Positions 9,618 to 18,431 are shown, counted from the stretch's first letter. The stretch is 61,291 nt of DNA from a bacterium (GCA_019912885.1 JAIOHV010000190.1:1-61291); one strand, 5' to 3'. A program made the numbers and translations. Notes: generated by a model from the sequence alone, not told the origin.

Positions 9618-9802
9618 CATACGTCTTCTCCATCCTCGGCATTGCCGCGGCGTGCGTCTTGTGGGTGGCAATCCAGCGGATTTCGGGCAGCACGGACTCC
9701 GACGAGTCGTCCATCTCCGGCACGTGCGGATTTTGCGGACGCAAGGCGCTGGGGCTTCCGTGCGACAAGGGCGAGGAGTGCCAAAGCCGCGACCGGCACT
9801 GA
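9614..9802 (+). CDS. small Cys-rich membrane-anchored protein, possible NqrM-type assembly factor
   Basis: The gene starts at ATG 9614 in an ATGA overlap with the rnfA stop and encodes 62 residues: one N-terminal transmembrane helix (about 3-20), a short acidic/Ser linker, and a Cys-rich tail with C-G-F-C-G-R and then two more Cys. Known NqrM proteins, required for maturing the related Na+-NQR pump, are small single-helix proteins with a four-Cys cluster and sit at the end of nqr operons. Position and layout match that pattern, so an iron or Fe-S delivery role for the RnfA/RnfE site is plausible. This is inference from architecture, not recognised sequence identity. Confidence 0.6.
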   Translation: MTYVFSILGIAAACVLWVAIQRISGSTDSDESSISGTCGFCGRKALGLPCDKGEECQSRDRH

Positions 9803-10236
9803 TCGTCGCGTCCCACAAGCCGGCCGCTCCCCGAGCCGAATTCGGAGCCAATTCCAATAGGCTTACGAGACCTGTCACCGTGAGCGAAGCGCAGGGTCTC
9901 GCCCCGCACCGGTAGAAACGTAGATCCTTCGCTGCGCTCAGGATGACATCGCCGGGAGACGCGTGATTCGATGGCGCCGGCATGCGACCCGCTCCCTCAC
10001 AGTCGCGGTTCCAACCTGTTTTTCCCCGTGTCCTCCGTGTCTCCTCCGTGTTCAATGTGTACCGCCGAATTGCGATCCTGCGATTCCATCCGCGGGCGTG
10101 AAGGCGCCCGATTGCGCCACCGCGCGCAACGCATAAGCGAAATCGCGCCAGCGTAAGGTCGATCATATTTGGGCGCCGGCCTTGGGCGTATGTTGGCGAG
10201 CGGGCCGTCAACACATCATCGCAAGGGGGAGCCGCC
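9803..10236 (+). other. 434-base noncoding stretch with repeat-like text
   Basis: No gene is visible. The stretch around 9864-9903 has an imperfect inverted repeat (gagacctgtc ... gcagggtctc), followed near 9920-9950 by 'cttcgctgcgctcaggatga' and near 10025-10055 by 'cctccgtgtctcctccgtg'. Such phrases recur as dispersed intergenic repeats in many uncultivated-lineage genomes. There is no second copy in this window. The last 20 bases hold the ribosome-binding site (AAGGGGGAG) of the next gene. Confidence 0.45.
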
Positions 10237-10674
10237 ATGACTCGGAATGAGGTTTACGCGGAGATCGAACAAACGTTGGGGATCGTGCCGTCGTTTTTCA
10301 AGGTGATCCCGGACGCGTCGCTGGAGCTTGAGTGGAAGCTCTTCGTCGCGACGCAGCTTGCGGAAAGCCCCATCCCGGCGAAATACAAGGAGCTGATCGG
10401 CGTCGCGATTTCGGCGGCGACGAAGTGCCGCTACTGCACGCACTTCCACACGACCGCGGCCCGGCTCAACGGCGCGACGGACGCGGAGATCGAGGACGCG
10501 ATCCACTTTGCCAAGGCCACGGCGGGCTGGAGCACGTACGTCAACGGGCTTGCGCCGGAGTTCGAGGACTTCAAGGCCGAGGTCGCGCAGATCGCCTCGC
10601 ACCTGGAGACGCAGTTGGCGGCGCAGGGCCAGCCGCAGGCGGCGCAAACGTCGCGCGTCACCGGACGCGCCTGA
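10237..10674 (+). CDS. carboxymuconolactone decarboxylase / AhpD-family protein
   Basis: The 145-residue protein has the CMD/AhpD helical fold signature, with C-R-Y-C-T-H-F-H at 64-71 giving the redox CxxC and a nearby His. Family members act as alkylhydroperoxidase-type thiol peroxidase partners or as small decarboxylases. The CxxC-x3-H pattern favours the peroxidase-like group. The ATG at 10237 follows a strong AAGGGGGAG site. It is a single gene facing a convergent lipoprotein gene, with a GC-rich hairpin between them. The substrate cannot be told from sequence. Confidence 0.85.
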   Translation: MTRNEVYAEIEQTLGIVPSFFKVIPDASLELEWKLFVATQLAESPIPAKYKELIGVAISAATKCRYCTHFHTTAARLNGATDAEIEDAIHFAKATAGWSTYVNGLAPEFEDFKAEVAQIASHLETQLAAQGQPQAAQTSRVTGRA

Positions 10675-10706
10675 TCGACGCCGCGACAACGCCACGTTGC
10701 GTGGGC

Positions 10707-10735
10707 GCACCGCCCGGAGATCCGCCGGGCGGTGC
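10707..10735. terminator. GC-rich hairpin between convergent genes
   Basis: GCACCGCCCGG (10707-10717) and CCGGGCGGTGC (10725-10735) form a perfect 11-bp stem with a 7-base loop. The hairpin lies between the ends of two convergent genes, so a bidirectional transcription stop is likely. No T-run follows on either strand, so it is not a textbook intrinsic terminator. Confidence 0.5.
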
Positions 10736-10768
10736 AAGATCTCGCGCCGCGCGCAAGCCCGGGCTTCA

Positions 10769-12709
10769 TCAGCGATCGGCCCGCATCCGATGCGCTTCGA
10801 GCGCAAGGCGCGCGGCGGTTTCGGTGCTGACCAGGCGCACGTGCGCCGGCAGAAGCTTGACGAGTGCCATGAACGAGTTTGTCAGGTTCAGCCCGCCGTC
10901 GCTTGTCATGTAGATCGCGGTGACGGTGCCCGGCGGATAATGCGCCAGCTCATCGGCCATGTTCTCCGGGCTGAGGAAAAACGGCGCCGTCAGGCCGCTT
11001 CCGCTGTTGTCGACGCCACGCCATTCGCGCGGTCGAAACAGCACGACCTCGCCGCCGCCCGCGCCCGGGAGCACCTTGAAAAACTGATCGGGATTCGGCC
11101 ACGTGAACGTCGGGAACATGTACGGGACGTTGACGGGAAACACGCCCTCGATGACGCCGTGTTCGGCGTATTTCGGCAGAAACACCGTTTCCGCGTCGCG
11201 CCACGTGGTCGCCCAGTCCCAATGCACCGTGCCGGTGATGTCGAGAAGGCGCGCGTCGTTTTCCGTCGCGGCGACGAACGCCTCTTGCATATCGCCCGGC
11301 ATCGACGCGGGGTACGCATACAGGTGCCCGCTTGGCGGCAGCGTGAAGTAGTCCTTCCCCGTTTGCCGGCTCATCGCGTAGTACCACTCGAGGATATCCG
11401 GCGCGATGCGCGTCAGGTGCGGAGAGATCGACCACGTGATCGGCTCGCACGAATTGTCCGGCTTTTCGCAATCCGCCAGGCGCTCGGCAAGCCAGCGGCT
11501 GCGCGCGTCCATGATGTACGACACGTTGTCGCCGTCGCCGATGATGAACGCCACGTATGTTTTCGCGGGATCGTACGCGATATCCTCCGGCGGGTTCTGC
11601 TCCACCTCGCCCACGTTTTCGATCGGCGCGCGCCGCCGCGAGTAGAACGACAGGTTGTTCGTGAACGACGTGGGGATCGCGCCCATGTTGCCCGCGTCCG
11701 TGCATCGCGTGTGCGCCTCGAAGAGGTATCCGCCAAAGACGAGCCAGGAATCGTTGTAGCCAAAAACGCCGATGGGGCGCAGCCAGGGATTCTCCACGAC
11801 GATCTCGCTTAACAGCGCGCCTTCCTCGCCCGATTCGAAGCACCCGTTGACAAGGAAGATGACGAACAGCTTTTCGGAGAACACGAAATCGACGAGGGAC
11901 GCGTTGACGTCGCCGGTCAGCGCGGGATCCCAATAGCGCTTGTCGTTCTGGTCGTATCCGGGATTCATCATTGCAAGACCGGTCGTGTCGTCGACGAAAT
12001 TCTCGTAGACGTATTTCGTCGCGAGGTACGGCGTGTCGCGCGAGGCGAACTCGGCGATGGCGTCAAACACCGGATCGACGCACGTCACCGGCAGGCTGTC
12101 GTCGAGCGGCACCGCGCCAAGCGCCGCGCCGGCGGTGAGGATGTTCGGCACGATCTTTTGCTGCGTGTCATACGAATATCGAACGCACGCGCCAACTTTC
12201 GCGACGCAACTCGCGAGAAACTTTTCGGCGCCGATCGTCTCTTCGGGCACGAGGCCAAGGTCGACCAGCCACTCGTCGTCCTTGTCCTTCATCCTGACGA
12301 AGATCGAACCGCCGAGATTGCGATTCGACAAACCGCTGCACGCCTGCACCGCGATTTTCATCGCTGGCGAGGCGGCGTCGGGAAGCTCCACGAGCGTGAA
12401 CGCCTCGGCCACCGCGTCGTCGTCGACGGTGTCGTCATCGGCGTCATCATCGTTGGAATCGTCATCGTCGAACGCATCGTCGTCATTCGAGTCGTCGTCA
12501 TCGTTTGCATCGTCATCGATGTCGTCGTCGCCTATGTCGTCATCGGTGTCGTCGGACACGTCGTCGTCGATGCGCGGCAGCGCGCCGGTGTCGTCGACCG
12601 GCCCCGAATTGTCGGAAGGATCGTCCGCGCACGAACAACCGCCCACGCCGGACGCAACGGCCAGGCAAACGAAAACGACGAACATCACGCGGAAAATATG
12701 TGTCCTCAC
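10769..12709 (-). CDS. Asp-rich-linker lipoprotein, GxGYxYP-like putative glycoside hydrolase
   Basis: The GTG at 12709 is preferred because GAGGAGG lies just upstream, giving 646 residues. A signal peptide ends at a lipobox V-G-G-C with Cys about 25. Residues about 28-108 are a low-complexity linker of Asp runs separated by Ser, Asn, Ala, Ile and Thr. The globular part includes V-A-F-I-I-G-D-G-D-N near 385 and P-P-S-G-H-L-Y-A-Y-P near 456, which resemble the GxGYxYP family of putative glycoside hydrolases. It is probably exported and lipid-anchored with the domain held away from the membrane by the acidic linker. The enzymatic role is inferred from the short motif only. Confidence 0.65.
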   Translation of the reverse strand: MRTHIFRVMFVVFVCLAVASGVGGCSCADDPSDNSGPVDDTGALPRIDDDVSDDTDDDIGDDDIDDDANDDDDSNDDDAFDDDDSNDDDADDDTVDDDAVAEAFTLVELPDAASPAMKIAVQACSGLSNRNLGGSIFVRMKDKDDEWLVDLGLVPEETIGAEKFLASCVAKVGACVRYSYDTQQKIVPNILTAGAALGAVPLDDSLPVTCVDPVFDAIAEFASRDTPYLATKYVYENFVDDTTGLAMMNPGYDQNDKRYWDPALTGDVNASLVDFVFSEKLFVIFLVNGCFESGEEGALLSEIVVENPWLRPIGVFGYNDSWLVFGGYLFEAHTRCTDAGNMGAIPTSFTNNLSFYSRRRAPIENVGEVEQNPPEDIAYDPAKTYVAFIIGDGDNVSYIMDARSRWLAERLADCEKPDNSCEPITWSISPHLTRIAPDILEWYYAMSRQTGKDYFTLPPSGHLYAYPASMPGDMQEAFVAATENDARLLDITGTVHWDWATTWRDAETVFLPKYAEHGVIEGVFPVNVPYMFPTFTWPNPDQFFKVLPGAGGGEVVLFRPREWRGVDNSGSGLTAPFFLSPENMADELAHYPPGTVTAIYMTSDGGLNLTNSFMALVKLLPAHVRLVSTETAARLALEAHRMRADR

Positions 12710-12894
12710 CGCGCCTCCTCGTTTGCGAAAAACGTGAACGCCCATCTATAGCAGCGGATTGGCGAAAGGTCATGGCGCGTCGGGCGAGCCGGATCTCTCG
12801 TTGGAATCCAGCCTCACTTGTTTTCGTTGACGCAAAACATAAAAGGGCGTACTGCCACGGTGTCATCGAGTAACTCTTAGAAAAAGGTTTCCGT

Positions 12895-13545
12895 ATGAAT
12901 CGAATGCGACAATTGTGCGCGGTCGGCTTGGTATGCGGACTCGCATCGGCACTTTTCACAACGGGATGCCGCCACTATCGGATGACCGTTGACGAATTTG
13001 AGGACGCGCCGCGGGCGCCGCGAGCACGCGTCGCGATGGTGTTCAGCGATTTGCCATATTCGGTCAACGATCTCGAAGTTATTAACGAAGATCCGGAGAA
13101 ATTCGATCGTCAGGATTTGCCGGACCAGATCGAATTCAGGTTCTTCAAGCAAGACGCCCGTTCGGTCAATTTTGAACATATCGCCGGCGATTTTTCGGCA
13201 AACGAATACGATTACGTCGTTTACATGACGCAGACGCGAAACAAAGCCGGGATCGGATGGCCCGTTGTCACATACCCGCTCTGTTACGTCACGCTTTCGA
13301 TTCTGCCCGCCTATGTGCCGGACAAATACGTCTACAAGGCGCGTATCGTTCGCGCGGCGACGAACGCTGAAACCGAACAGAAGAACATCAACGTGAAATC
13401 GTCAATCATCATCTGGTTTTTCAACATGAGCGAAAAAATCAGGGTCGACATGAAATCGATCGTGGTGGCGATTGACGATCTTTCACGCACCGCATCTGTC
13501 CCGCCAGAAGCGTCGACGCCGAAAGTGACCGAGATTGGGGAGTGA
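12895..13545 (+). CDS. small lipoprotein of unknown function
   Basis: The 216-residue protein has an N-terminal signal peptide ending in L-F-T-T-G-C (Cys about 25), so it is a lipoprotein. The mature part is a single domain with alternating beta-type sequence and no motif I recognise. A hydrophobic stretch near 117-140 may be a core strand or a second membrane-contacting segment. 'AGAAAAAGG' precedes the start with a spacing compatible with translation. It is monocistronic and diverges from the Asp-linker lipoprotein gene. Confidence 0.75.
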   Translation: MNRMRQLCAVGLVCGLASALFTTGCRHYRMTVDEFEDAPRAPRARVAMVFSDLPYSVNDLEVINEDPEKFDRQDLPDQIEFRFFKQDARSVNFEHIAGDFSANEYDYVVYMTQTRNKAGIGWPVVTYPLCYVTLSILPAYVPDKYVYKARIVRAATNAETEQKNINVKSSIIIWFFNMSEKIRVDMKSIVVAIDDLSRTASVPPEASTPKVTEIGE

Positions 13546-13723
13546 ATCATGGGCACATGGAGGAAACGTTACCCGTATCGAAATGCCGGTGATTTTTGGC
13601 GGGAAGTCGCTTCTTCTAACCCATTGAATAATAAGCGATATTTGAAAACAGCAGACTTAAAATTCCCGCACTCTCGACTTTGGGATGACAGCCGGTGAGA
13701 ACTCGAAAATCATTCACAGCTGT

Positions 13724-14347
13724 CTAATTGTTGTATTTCCCGATCCCAGGGCAGAATCGTCCAGTGCGACGGGCATAGGCGCGGTAGCTTTCGCCGTGTT
13801 GGATCGTGAGGTGTTCTTCCTCCAAGCGAGCCTGATAGGCAAAAGAAAGCGAGGCGACGGACGCAAGGAGGAGATTTAACCAATGCGGTACGATCAAAAC
13901 CAGACCAAATTGAAACAGCATGATTCCAGCGAAAACAGGATTTCGGATATAGGCAAAGGGACCATCCTTCACGAGATCCGTCGTCTCACTCTCGTCGAAT
14001 CCGATTCGCCAGGATCGCCCCATACGACTTCTTGCTGAACGCGCCAGGTAAATACCTGATAAGGAAATTGCGAAACCCAAAACGGCAAACCACGAATGGT
14101 TCAAAATGCTCACTATTGGATTTCTAAGCAGAGTTGATGGACCGATGAGGAATCGCAGGAACAACAGGGCGTAACCTGCGGATACAATCTGAAAAACGCG
14201 CCATGAAAGTCTTTGCGCCTGGCTTGCAGTCCGGCGAAATGCCACGGGATCGATTCCCGTGAGACTCTTGAATCCGCGTTCTGAGGAGCGGGATTCCCAA
14301 AGGAAAACGACGGCGGCAATCACAAAGAAAAATACTCTCATGAGCAT
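13724..14347 (-). CDS. isoprenylcysteine carboxylmethyltransferase (ICMT)-family membrane methyltransferase
   Basis: The ATG at 14347 is chosen. It lies 16 bases after the stop of the DUF302 gene, with GAGAAAG upstream, and gives 207 residues. Several membrane helices are followed by the family's SAM-binding C-terminal signature: G-P-F-A-Y-I-R-N-P near residues 139-147 and the R-L-E-E-E-H ... G-E-S-Y-R-A-Y block near 181-198. Bacterial members are often found beside heavy-metal efflux genes, as here, where this is the last gene of the metal island. The substrate is unknown. Annotations also use PEMT/NnrU-like names for such proteins. Confidence 0.75.
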   Translation of the reverse strand: MLMRVFFFVIAAVVFLWESRSSERGFKSLTGIDPVAFRRTASQAQRLSWRVFQIVSAGYALLFLRFLIGPSTLLRNPIVSILNHSWFAVLGFAISLSGIYLARSARSRMGRSWRIGFDESETTDLVKDGPFAYIRNPVFAGIMLFQFGLVLIVPHWLNLLLASVASLSFAYQARLEEEHLTIQHGESYRAYARRTGRFCPGIGKYNN

Positions 14348-14363
14348 GGCTTGGCTTTCTCGA

Positions 14364-14768
14364 CTACGCCTCGATGCGCTCCAGGACTCGTCGAAGCTTG
14401 GCCTCCACCTCTTCGGCAATGGGCTTGACGGACGGATTGCCAACGAGGCCGAACATGAGGATCGGCTTTGGCGTCTGGACGTAGATCACACCATCTTCCC
14501 CTTCGAATACATCGACATTGCAGGGAAGGAATATTCCAATAGGCGGCTCGGCCTCAAGAGCCTTATGAGCCAGCGGCGGGTTGCAGGCTCCCAGGATGAG
14601 GTAGGGCCGTCTTTCAACGTTCAGCTTCTTCTTGAGCGTCGCTTGCACGTCAATTTCCGTCAGGACACCAAAACCTTCCGTGGCAAGAGCCTCTCGAACT
14701 CGATCGGTCACCGCCTCGAATGTCCGTCCCGGAAAACTCCTTGTAAACGCATAGTCCCTTTCGTACAT
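14364..14768 (-). CDS. DUF302 family protein
   Basis: The 134-residue cytosolic protein matches the DUF302 pattern: an N-terminal F-P-G-R-T-F-E-A-V segment, G-F-G-V-L-T-E-I-D-V in the middle, then Y-L-I-L-G-A-C-N-P-P-L-A-H-K-A-L and I-F-L-P-C-N-V-D-V. GGAGGTGATCT immediately precedes the ATG. The function is unknown. DUF302 genes are common in metal- and sulfur-stress clusters, and this one sits between the metal ATPase and the ICMT gene. The conserved Cys residues in the C-N-P and P-C-N segments could bind a thiophilic ligand, which is speculation. Confidence 0.8.
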   Translation of the reverse strand: MYERDYAFTRSFPGRTFEAVTDRVREALATEGFGVLTEIDVQATLKKKLNVERRPYLILGACNPPLAHKALEAEPPIGIFLPCNVDVFEGEDGVIYVQTPKPILMFGLVGNPSVKPIAEEVEAKLRRVLERIEA

Positions 14769-14825
14769 AGATCACCTCCGGTTTGTACTCAGTGGTATGT
14801 GGGGTACTTATGGTCATCATTGGCC

Positions 14826-16991
14826 TTAAGCCCTTAGCATTCTCAGACCGTTGCCGATGACCGCGAACTCGCTTAACTCGTGTGCCACGACTGCAACAGT
14901 GAGTGAAAAAGAACCCGTCAGCGCCCCGATGATGAGTCCGGCGACCACGAGGGCCGAAAGCACCAAATTCTGGTTCGCCACTGCCGTGCTCTTTCTTGCA
15001 AGAGAGATGGCGTAGACGAGCCGTTCAAGATCGGTACCCATCAAAGCAATGTCGGCTGTTTCGAGGGCGACGTCCGAACCGGCTGCGCCCATAGCGATCC
15101 CGACGCTTGCAGCGGCGAGCGCAGGGGCGTCATTCACTCCGTCACCCACCATTGCGACGCTGCCATAACGAGTCTCGATGTCTCGAATTGCATCGACTTT
15201 TTCCTGTGGTTTGAGCGCCGCACGAATCTCGCGTATTCCGACTTCGCCTGCAATAGCCATCGCCGTGCGTTCGTTGTCGCCGGTCAACATGATAGCACTT
15301 CCAAGCCCGAGGGCGAGAATGCCGGTTACGGCCTCCTTGGCTCCTGATCGCGGATTGTCGCGCAACGCCAGTATCCCCAGCACTTTTTCACGCTGGCCAA
15401 CGAGAACAACGGTTTTGCCTTCGTCTTGAAGTGACTCGATTCTCTGAGACAAATGCGAGATATCCACGCCGTGCTCATCGGCGAACAAGGAAGCGCTGCC
15501 AACAATCACCTCTTCGCCGTCGATGTGAGCCTTGGCTCCCGCACCGGTGAGCGCCGTGAAATCCACACTCTGCGTCGTCGTGATCTTGCGGGTATCCGCC
15601 TCCCGCACGATGGCTCTTGCAAGCGGATGCTCACTCCACATTTCAACGGCGGCGGCCAAACCGAGCAAGTCCGTTTCGGCGATTGCCGAATCGTCGTTCG
15701 AGGCCGGAATCACATCAGTCAACTCCGGCAGCCCCCGCGTGAGCGTGCCGGTTTTGTCGAAGGCCACGGCTCGGATTCGAGCGAGGGACTCGACATGGAT
15801 TCCGCCCTTGAACAAAACGCCATGACTCGCGGCGCGTCCGAGGGTCGCGACCATCGTGATCGGAATCGATATTACCGCGGCGCAAGGTGCTGCCGCGACG
15901 ATGAAGACCGTCGCGCGAGTCAGCCAAATCGTAAGTTCGCCCGAGCCGAGCAATGGCGGCAGAACTCCTATCAGGATGCCGATGGCAAGGACCGCGGGAC
16001 TGTAATATTTCGCGATTCGGTCGATCAAACGCTCTCGCTCTCCCTTGCGCTCCTGGGCTTCTTCAACCATTTGAATAATACGCGCGATGGTGTTGTCATT
16101 CGCCGTGTGCGTGGCGCGAACGCGCAATCCGCCTTCGCCGTTGATGCTGCCCGCGAACACCTCGTCGCCCGGTGCCTTCTCGACCGGAATGCTCTCTCCA
16201 GTAACCGGCGCTTGATTGAGAGCCGATCGTCCTTCGACGACAACGCCGTCCGTAGCGACCGACTGCCCGGCTCTCACGATGAAGACATCGCCAACCGACA
16301 GGTCTTCAACCGGCACCTCGAACGAGTCGCCATTGCGTTCGATGAGGGCGGTCTTGGGAGTCAATTTCATGAGCGCGCGGACGGATGCCCGCGTTTTTTC
16401 TTCGGTGAATCCTTCCAGGGCTTCGGAAATGGAGTATAGGAAAACAAGGACGGCTCCTTCCCCCGGCATGCCAAGAACGGCGGCGCTGATCGCCGCCGCC
16501 GCCATGAGGAACTCGATGCCGATGCGCCGTTCATCTATGAGGTCCTCCACCGCCTCACGGGCAAAGTAATACCCGCCGATGACCATCGCCGCCAAGTAAA
16601 GAACCGTTGGCAGGACTTCAACCCCAAGGGTGCCCGATAACCAACCGACCAGGGACAACAATCCGGCGGCAATGGAGGCCACGACCTTTGAGTGCTTCCA
16701 CCATACCGGGCCTTTTTGTTTTGTTTCGGCGATCGGTGGAAAGCCCAGTTCAGTAAGCCGCACGATGAGAAGCGATTCCGTTGTCGCCGCAGGGTCGAAT
16801 TTCATGTCCACGCGACCTGCCTTCGCAAGCACTCGCACTGAGGAGACGCCTGGCTGAGATTCCAGGCCGCGCATGATAATCCTCGCCTCATTCTCGCAGT
16901 CAACATTTGCGCAACGAAAGCTCAGTTCCTGAGCGTTGGCAGGCTGATCGCCATGCCCCTGACCGGCATGTTGGAATTTTTCACGACTCAT
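14826..16991 (-). CDS. heavy-metal-translocating P1B-type ATPase with an APC membrane motif
   Basis: The ATG at 16991 is chosen for GGAGGT upstream, giving 721 residues. A short His-containing N-terminus leads to an HMA-like metal domain with Cys at 27 and 32, then the ATPase core: T-G-E-S at 264-267, D-K-T-G-T at 412-416 (phosphorylated Asp) and G-D-G-V-N-D near 613. The transmembrane metal motif reads A-P-C at 368-370 instead of C-P-C or S-P-C, and the last helix reads H-E-L-S-E-F near the C terminus. These features put it with exporters of soft or transition divalent metals (Zn/Cd/Co group), but the exact metal cannot be assigned. It follows a Spy/ZraP-like gene on the same strand. Confidence 0.9.
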   Translation of the reverse strand: MSREKFQHAGQGHGDQPANAQELSFRCANVDCENEARIIMRGLESQPGVSSVRVLAKAGRVDMKFDPAATTESLLIVRLTELGFPPIAETKQKGPVWWKHSKVVASIAAGLLSLVGWLSGTLGVEVLPTVLYLAAMVIGGYYFAREAVEDLIDERRIGIEFLMAAAAISAAVLGMPGEGAVLVFLYSISEALEGFTEEKTRASVRALMKLTPKTALIERNGDSFEVPVEDLSVGDVFIVRAGQSVATDGVVVEGRSALNQAPVTGESIPVEKAPGDEVFAGSINGEGGLRVRATHTANDNTIARIIQMVEEAQERKGERERLIDRIAKYYSPAVLAIGILIGVLPPLLGSGELTIWLTRATVFIVAAAPCAAVISIPITMVATLGRAASHGVLFKGGIHVESLARIRAVAFDKTGTLTRGLPELTDVIPASNDDSAIAETDLLGLAAAVEMWSEHPLARAIVREADTRKITTTQSVDFTALTGAGAKAHIDGEEVIVGSASLFADEHGVDISHLSQRIESLQDEGKTVVLVGQREKVLGILALRDNPRSGAKEAVTGILALGLGSAIMLTGDNERTAMAIAGEVGIREIRAALKPQEKVDAIRDIETRYGSVAMVGDGVNDAPALAAASVGIAMGAAGSDVALETADIALMGTDLERLVYAISLARKSTAVANQNLVLSALVVAGLIIGALTGSFSLTVAVVAHELSEFAVIGNGLRMLRA

Positions 16992-17114
16992 GATCTGCAC
17001 CTCCACGCAAAATAGGTGCCGCGTTCCGACTCTGCTTCGCGCACAACTGCCGCGGAACCAGCAAACGAACGAGTCGTCGCTGGTTCCACGGCCCAAAGTG
17101 ATGCCGATGTCGCG

Positions 17115-17627
17115 TTACCAGCCCCAGCCGTCACAGTAGTAACCGCCGTGGGTTGGAGCGTTCGAGTTCCCAGAGTGCATCCCTTGCGAATGCCCCCGCA
17201 TTCCGCATGGGCAAAATGCATAGTCACCATAATAGCTTCTCTGGACTTCCGACAGCACCTTTTTGACCTCGACGTTCATTTGGACGCGCAGGCTTTCCAT
17301 CTCTGCAATCATGTCGGCGCGCTGTTTTCGCAAATCCTTGATTTTCGCCAGGTTGGGTTCCGACTTGGCGAGTTCGGTGTCCAAGGTGGTATTTGCGTCG
17401 TCAATCCGGCTGTTCAGCGAGTCAAATCGTCCCTTATAATTTTTCTGGATTTTATCAATGGTCGTTTGTTGATCGCCGCTCAGGCGAGCATCGTCCGGGA
17501 CTGCGGCATGGGAATTCCCCATTCCCTGACCATGTCCCCATCCGCACCCACCGCAGGCGTAGGCGCTGGCCGAAGCCATCAGAAGGCCGACAATCATCGC
17601 CGTAACTGTGAATACGATCTTGCGCAT
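17115..17627 (-). CDS. periplasmic Spy/CpxP/ZraP-like metal-stress protein
   Basis: Starting at ATG 17627 after AAAGGACC, the protein has 170 residues. A signal peptide ending A-S-A-Y-A precedes a Cys/Gly/His segment (C-G-G-C-G-W-G-H-G-Q-G). A long helical domain with L-S-G-D-Q-Q-T-T-I-D-K-I-Q resembles the LTxxQ-type Spy/ZraP hairpin. The C-terminal tail is rich in Cys, His, Met and Gly and ends near Y-C-D-G-W-G-W. Family members are periplasmic chaperones or zinc-binding sensors. Terminal metal-ligand clusters on both sides of the helical core suggest metal buffering. It lies directly upstream of the P1B ATPase. Confidence 0.75.
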   Translation of the reverse strand: MRKIVFTVTAMIVGLLMASASAYACGGCGWGHGQGMGNSHAAVPDDARLSGDQQTTIDKIQKNYKGRFDSLNSRIDDANTTLDTELAKSEPNLAKIKDLRKQRADMIAEMESLRVQMNVEVKKVLSEVQRSYYGDYAFCPCGMRGHSQGMHSGNSNAPTHGGYYCDGWGW

Positions 17628-17732
17628 CGTTTGGTCCTTTCTGCTCTCGTGCTCAGCACGAGCCTTCAATTCGGAGCCAAGTTGTGTCCCCGACCCCTGG
17701 TTGTGTTCAATCGGTCAAATTCTGTTGCCGCA

Positions 17733-18431
17733 TCAGTCGTCGTCCATCATGTCGTCGTCGTCCATCATGTCGTCGTCTTGCCAGTCGTCATCCATCATAT
17801 CGTCATCGTGGTGGTCGTCACTGCAATTTCCCCAGTGGTCGTGGTCGCCGTTCATCATGCCGCCATCGGACCACCAGTCGTTGCAGTCGTTCCACATCTG
17901 GCCGAGGAAGCCATCCATTTGCTGCGTGTGCTGGTCGGCCATCTGCCCGCAGGATTCACTCCACTGTTCCCCGCAGGTCGCCCAGAAGTCATCCAGGGAT
18001 GATCGGCATGAATCGATAAAGCCCTGAAGTTGGCCCATGCGTCCTTGGTCCATCATGTGGCCACCCGACATGCACTGATCCGACCAGTCGCCTGTCGCCC
18101 CGCCATTCATCGGGCAGTCGTCGGCAAACTGATCGCATTGCGAGCGCATCTGATCCCAGAGGTTCGACAGATCGCCGATTCCCTGGTCCAGGCGACCGTA
18201 GTAATCATCACGGGATCCTGACTGGTCCGAGGCGTCGGCGTACTGCGTCACCGCCAGGCGCATGTCATCGACAATTGAGAGGAAGTTCTGCTCCACCGAC
18301 GAGCTTTCGTCCGCTGATTGGCTGTCGTCGTCATCGTCACCGTTGCTGCTGTTCGTGTCACAGCTGACGGTAAGCGCGAGAGCGAGGGTCGTCATCGCAC
18401 CGATAAGAATGAAAGTCGCTTTCTTCATGGT
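17733..18431 (-). CDS. lipoprotein with acidic linker and Met/Asp-rich C-terminal tail
   Basis: The ATG at 18431 follows AAGGAGC and gives 232 residues. A signal peptide ends at L-T-V-S-C (Cys about 18). An Asp/Ser-rich linker follows, then a helical domain rich in Met, Gln, Trp and Asp with several Cys. The last 30 residues alternate M-M with D-D-D and start with H-H-D-D-D. Methionine pairs with carboxylates and histidines are typical ligands for copper, silver or other soft metals. The gene is in the metal island beside a Spy/ZraP-like gene, so an outer-membrane or periplasmic metal sponge is plausible. No family was recognised. Confidence 0.7.
   Translation of the reverse strand, partial: TMKKATFILIGAMTTLALALTVSCDTNSSNGDDDDDSQSADESSSVEQNFLSIVDDMRLAVTQYADASDQSGSRDDYYGRLDQGIGDLSNLWDQMRSQCDQFADDCPMNGGATGDWSDQCMSGGHMMDQGRMGQLQGFIDSCRSSLDDFWATCGEQWSESCGQMADQHTQQMDGFLGQMWNDCNDWWSDGGMMNGDHDHWGNCSDDHHDDDMMDDDWQDDDMMDDDDMMDDD

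Noticed and set aside
12420-12590. Short repeated GTC/ATC units that could be taken for a satellite or CRISPR-like array
   Set aside because: They are codons of the Asp-rich linker in a real gene, with no spacers of constant length.
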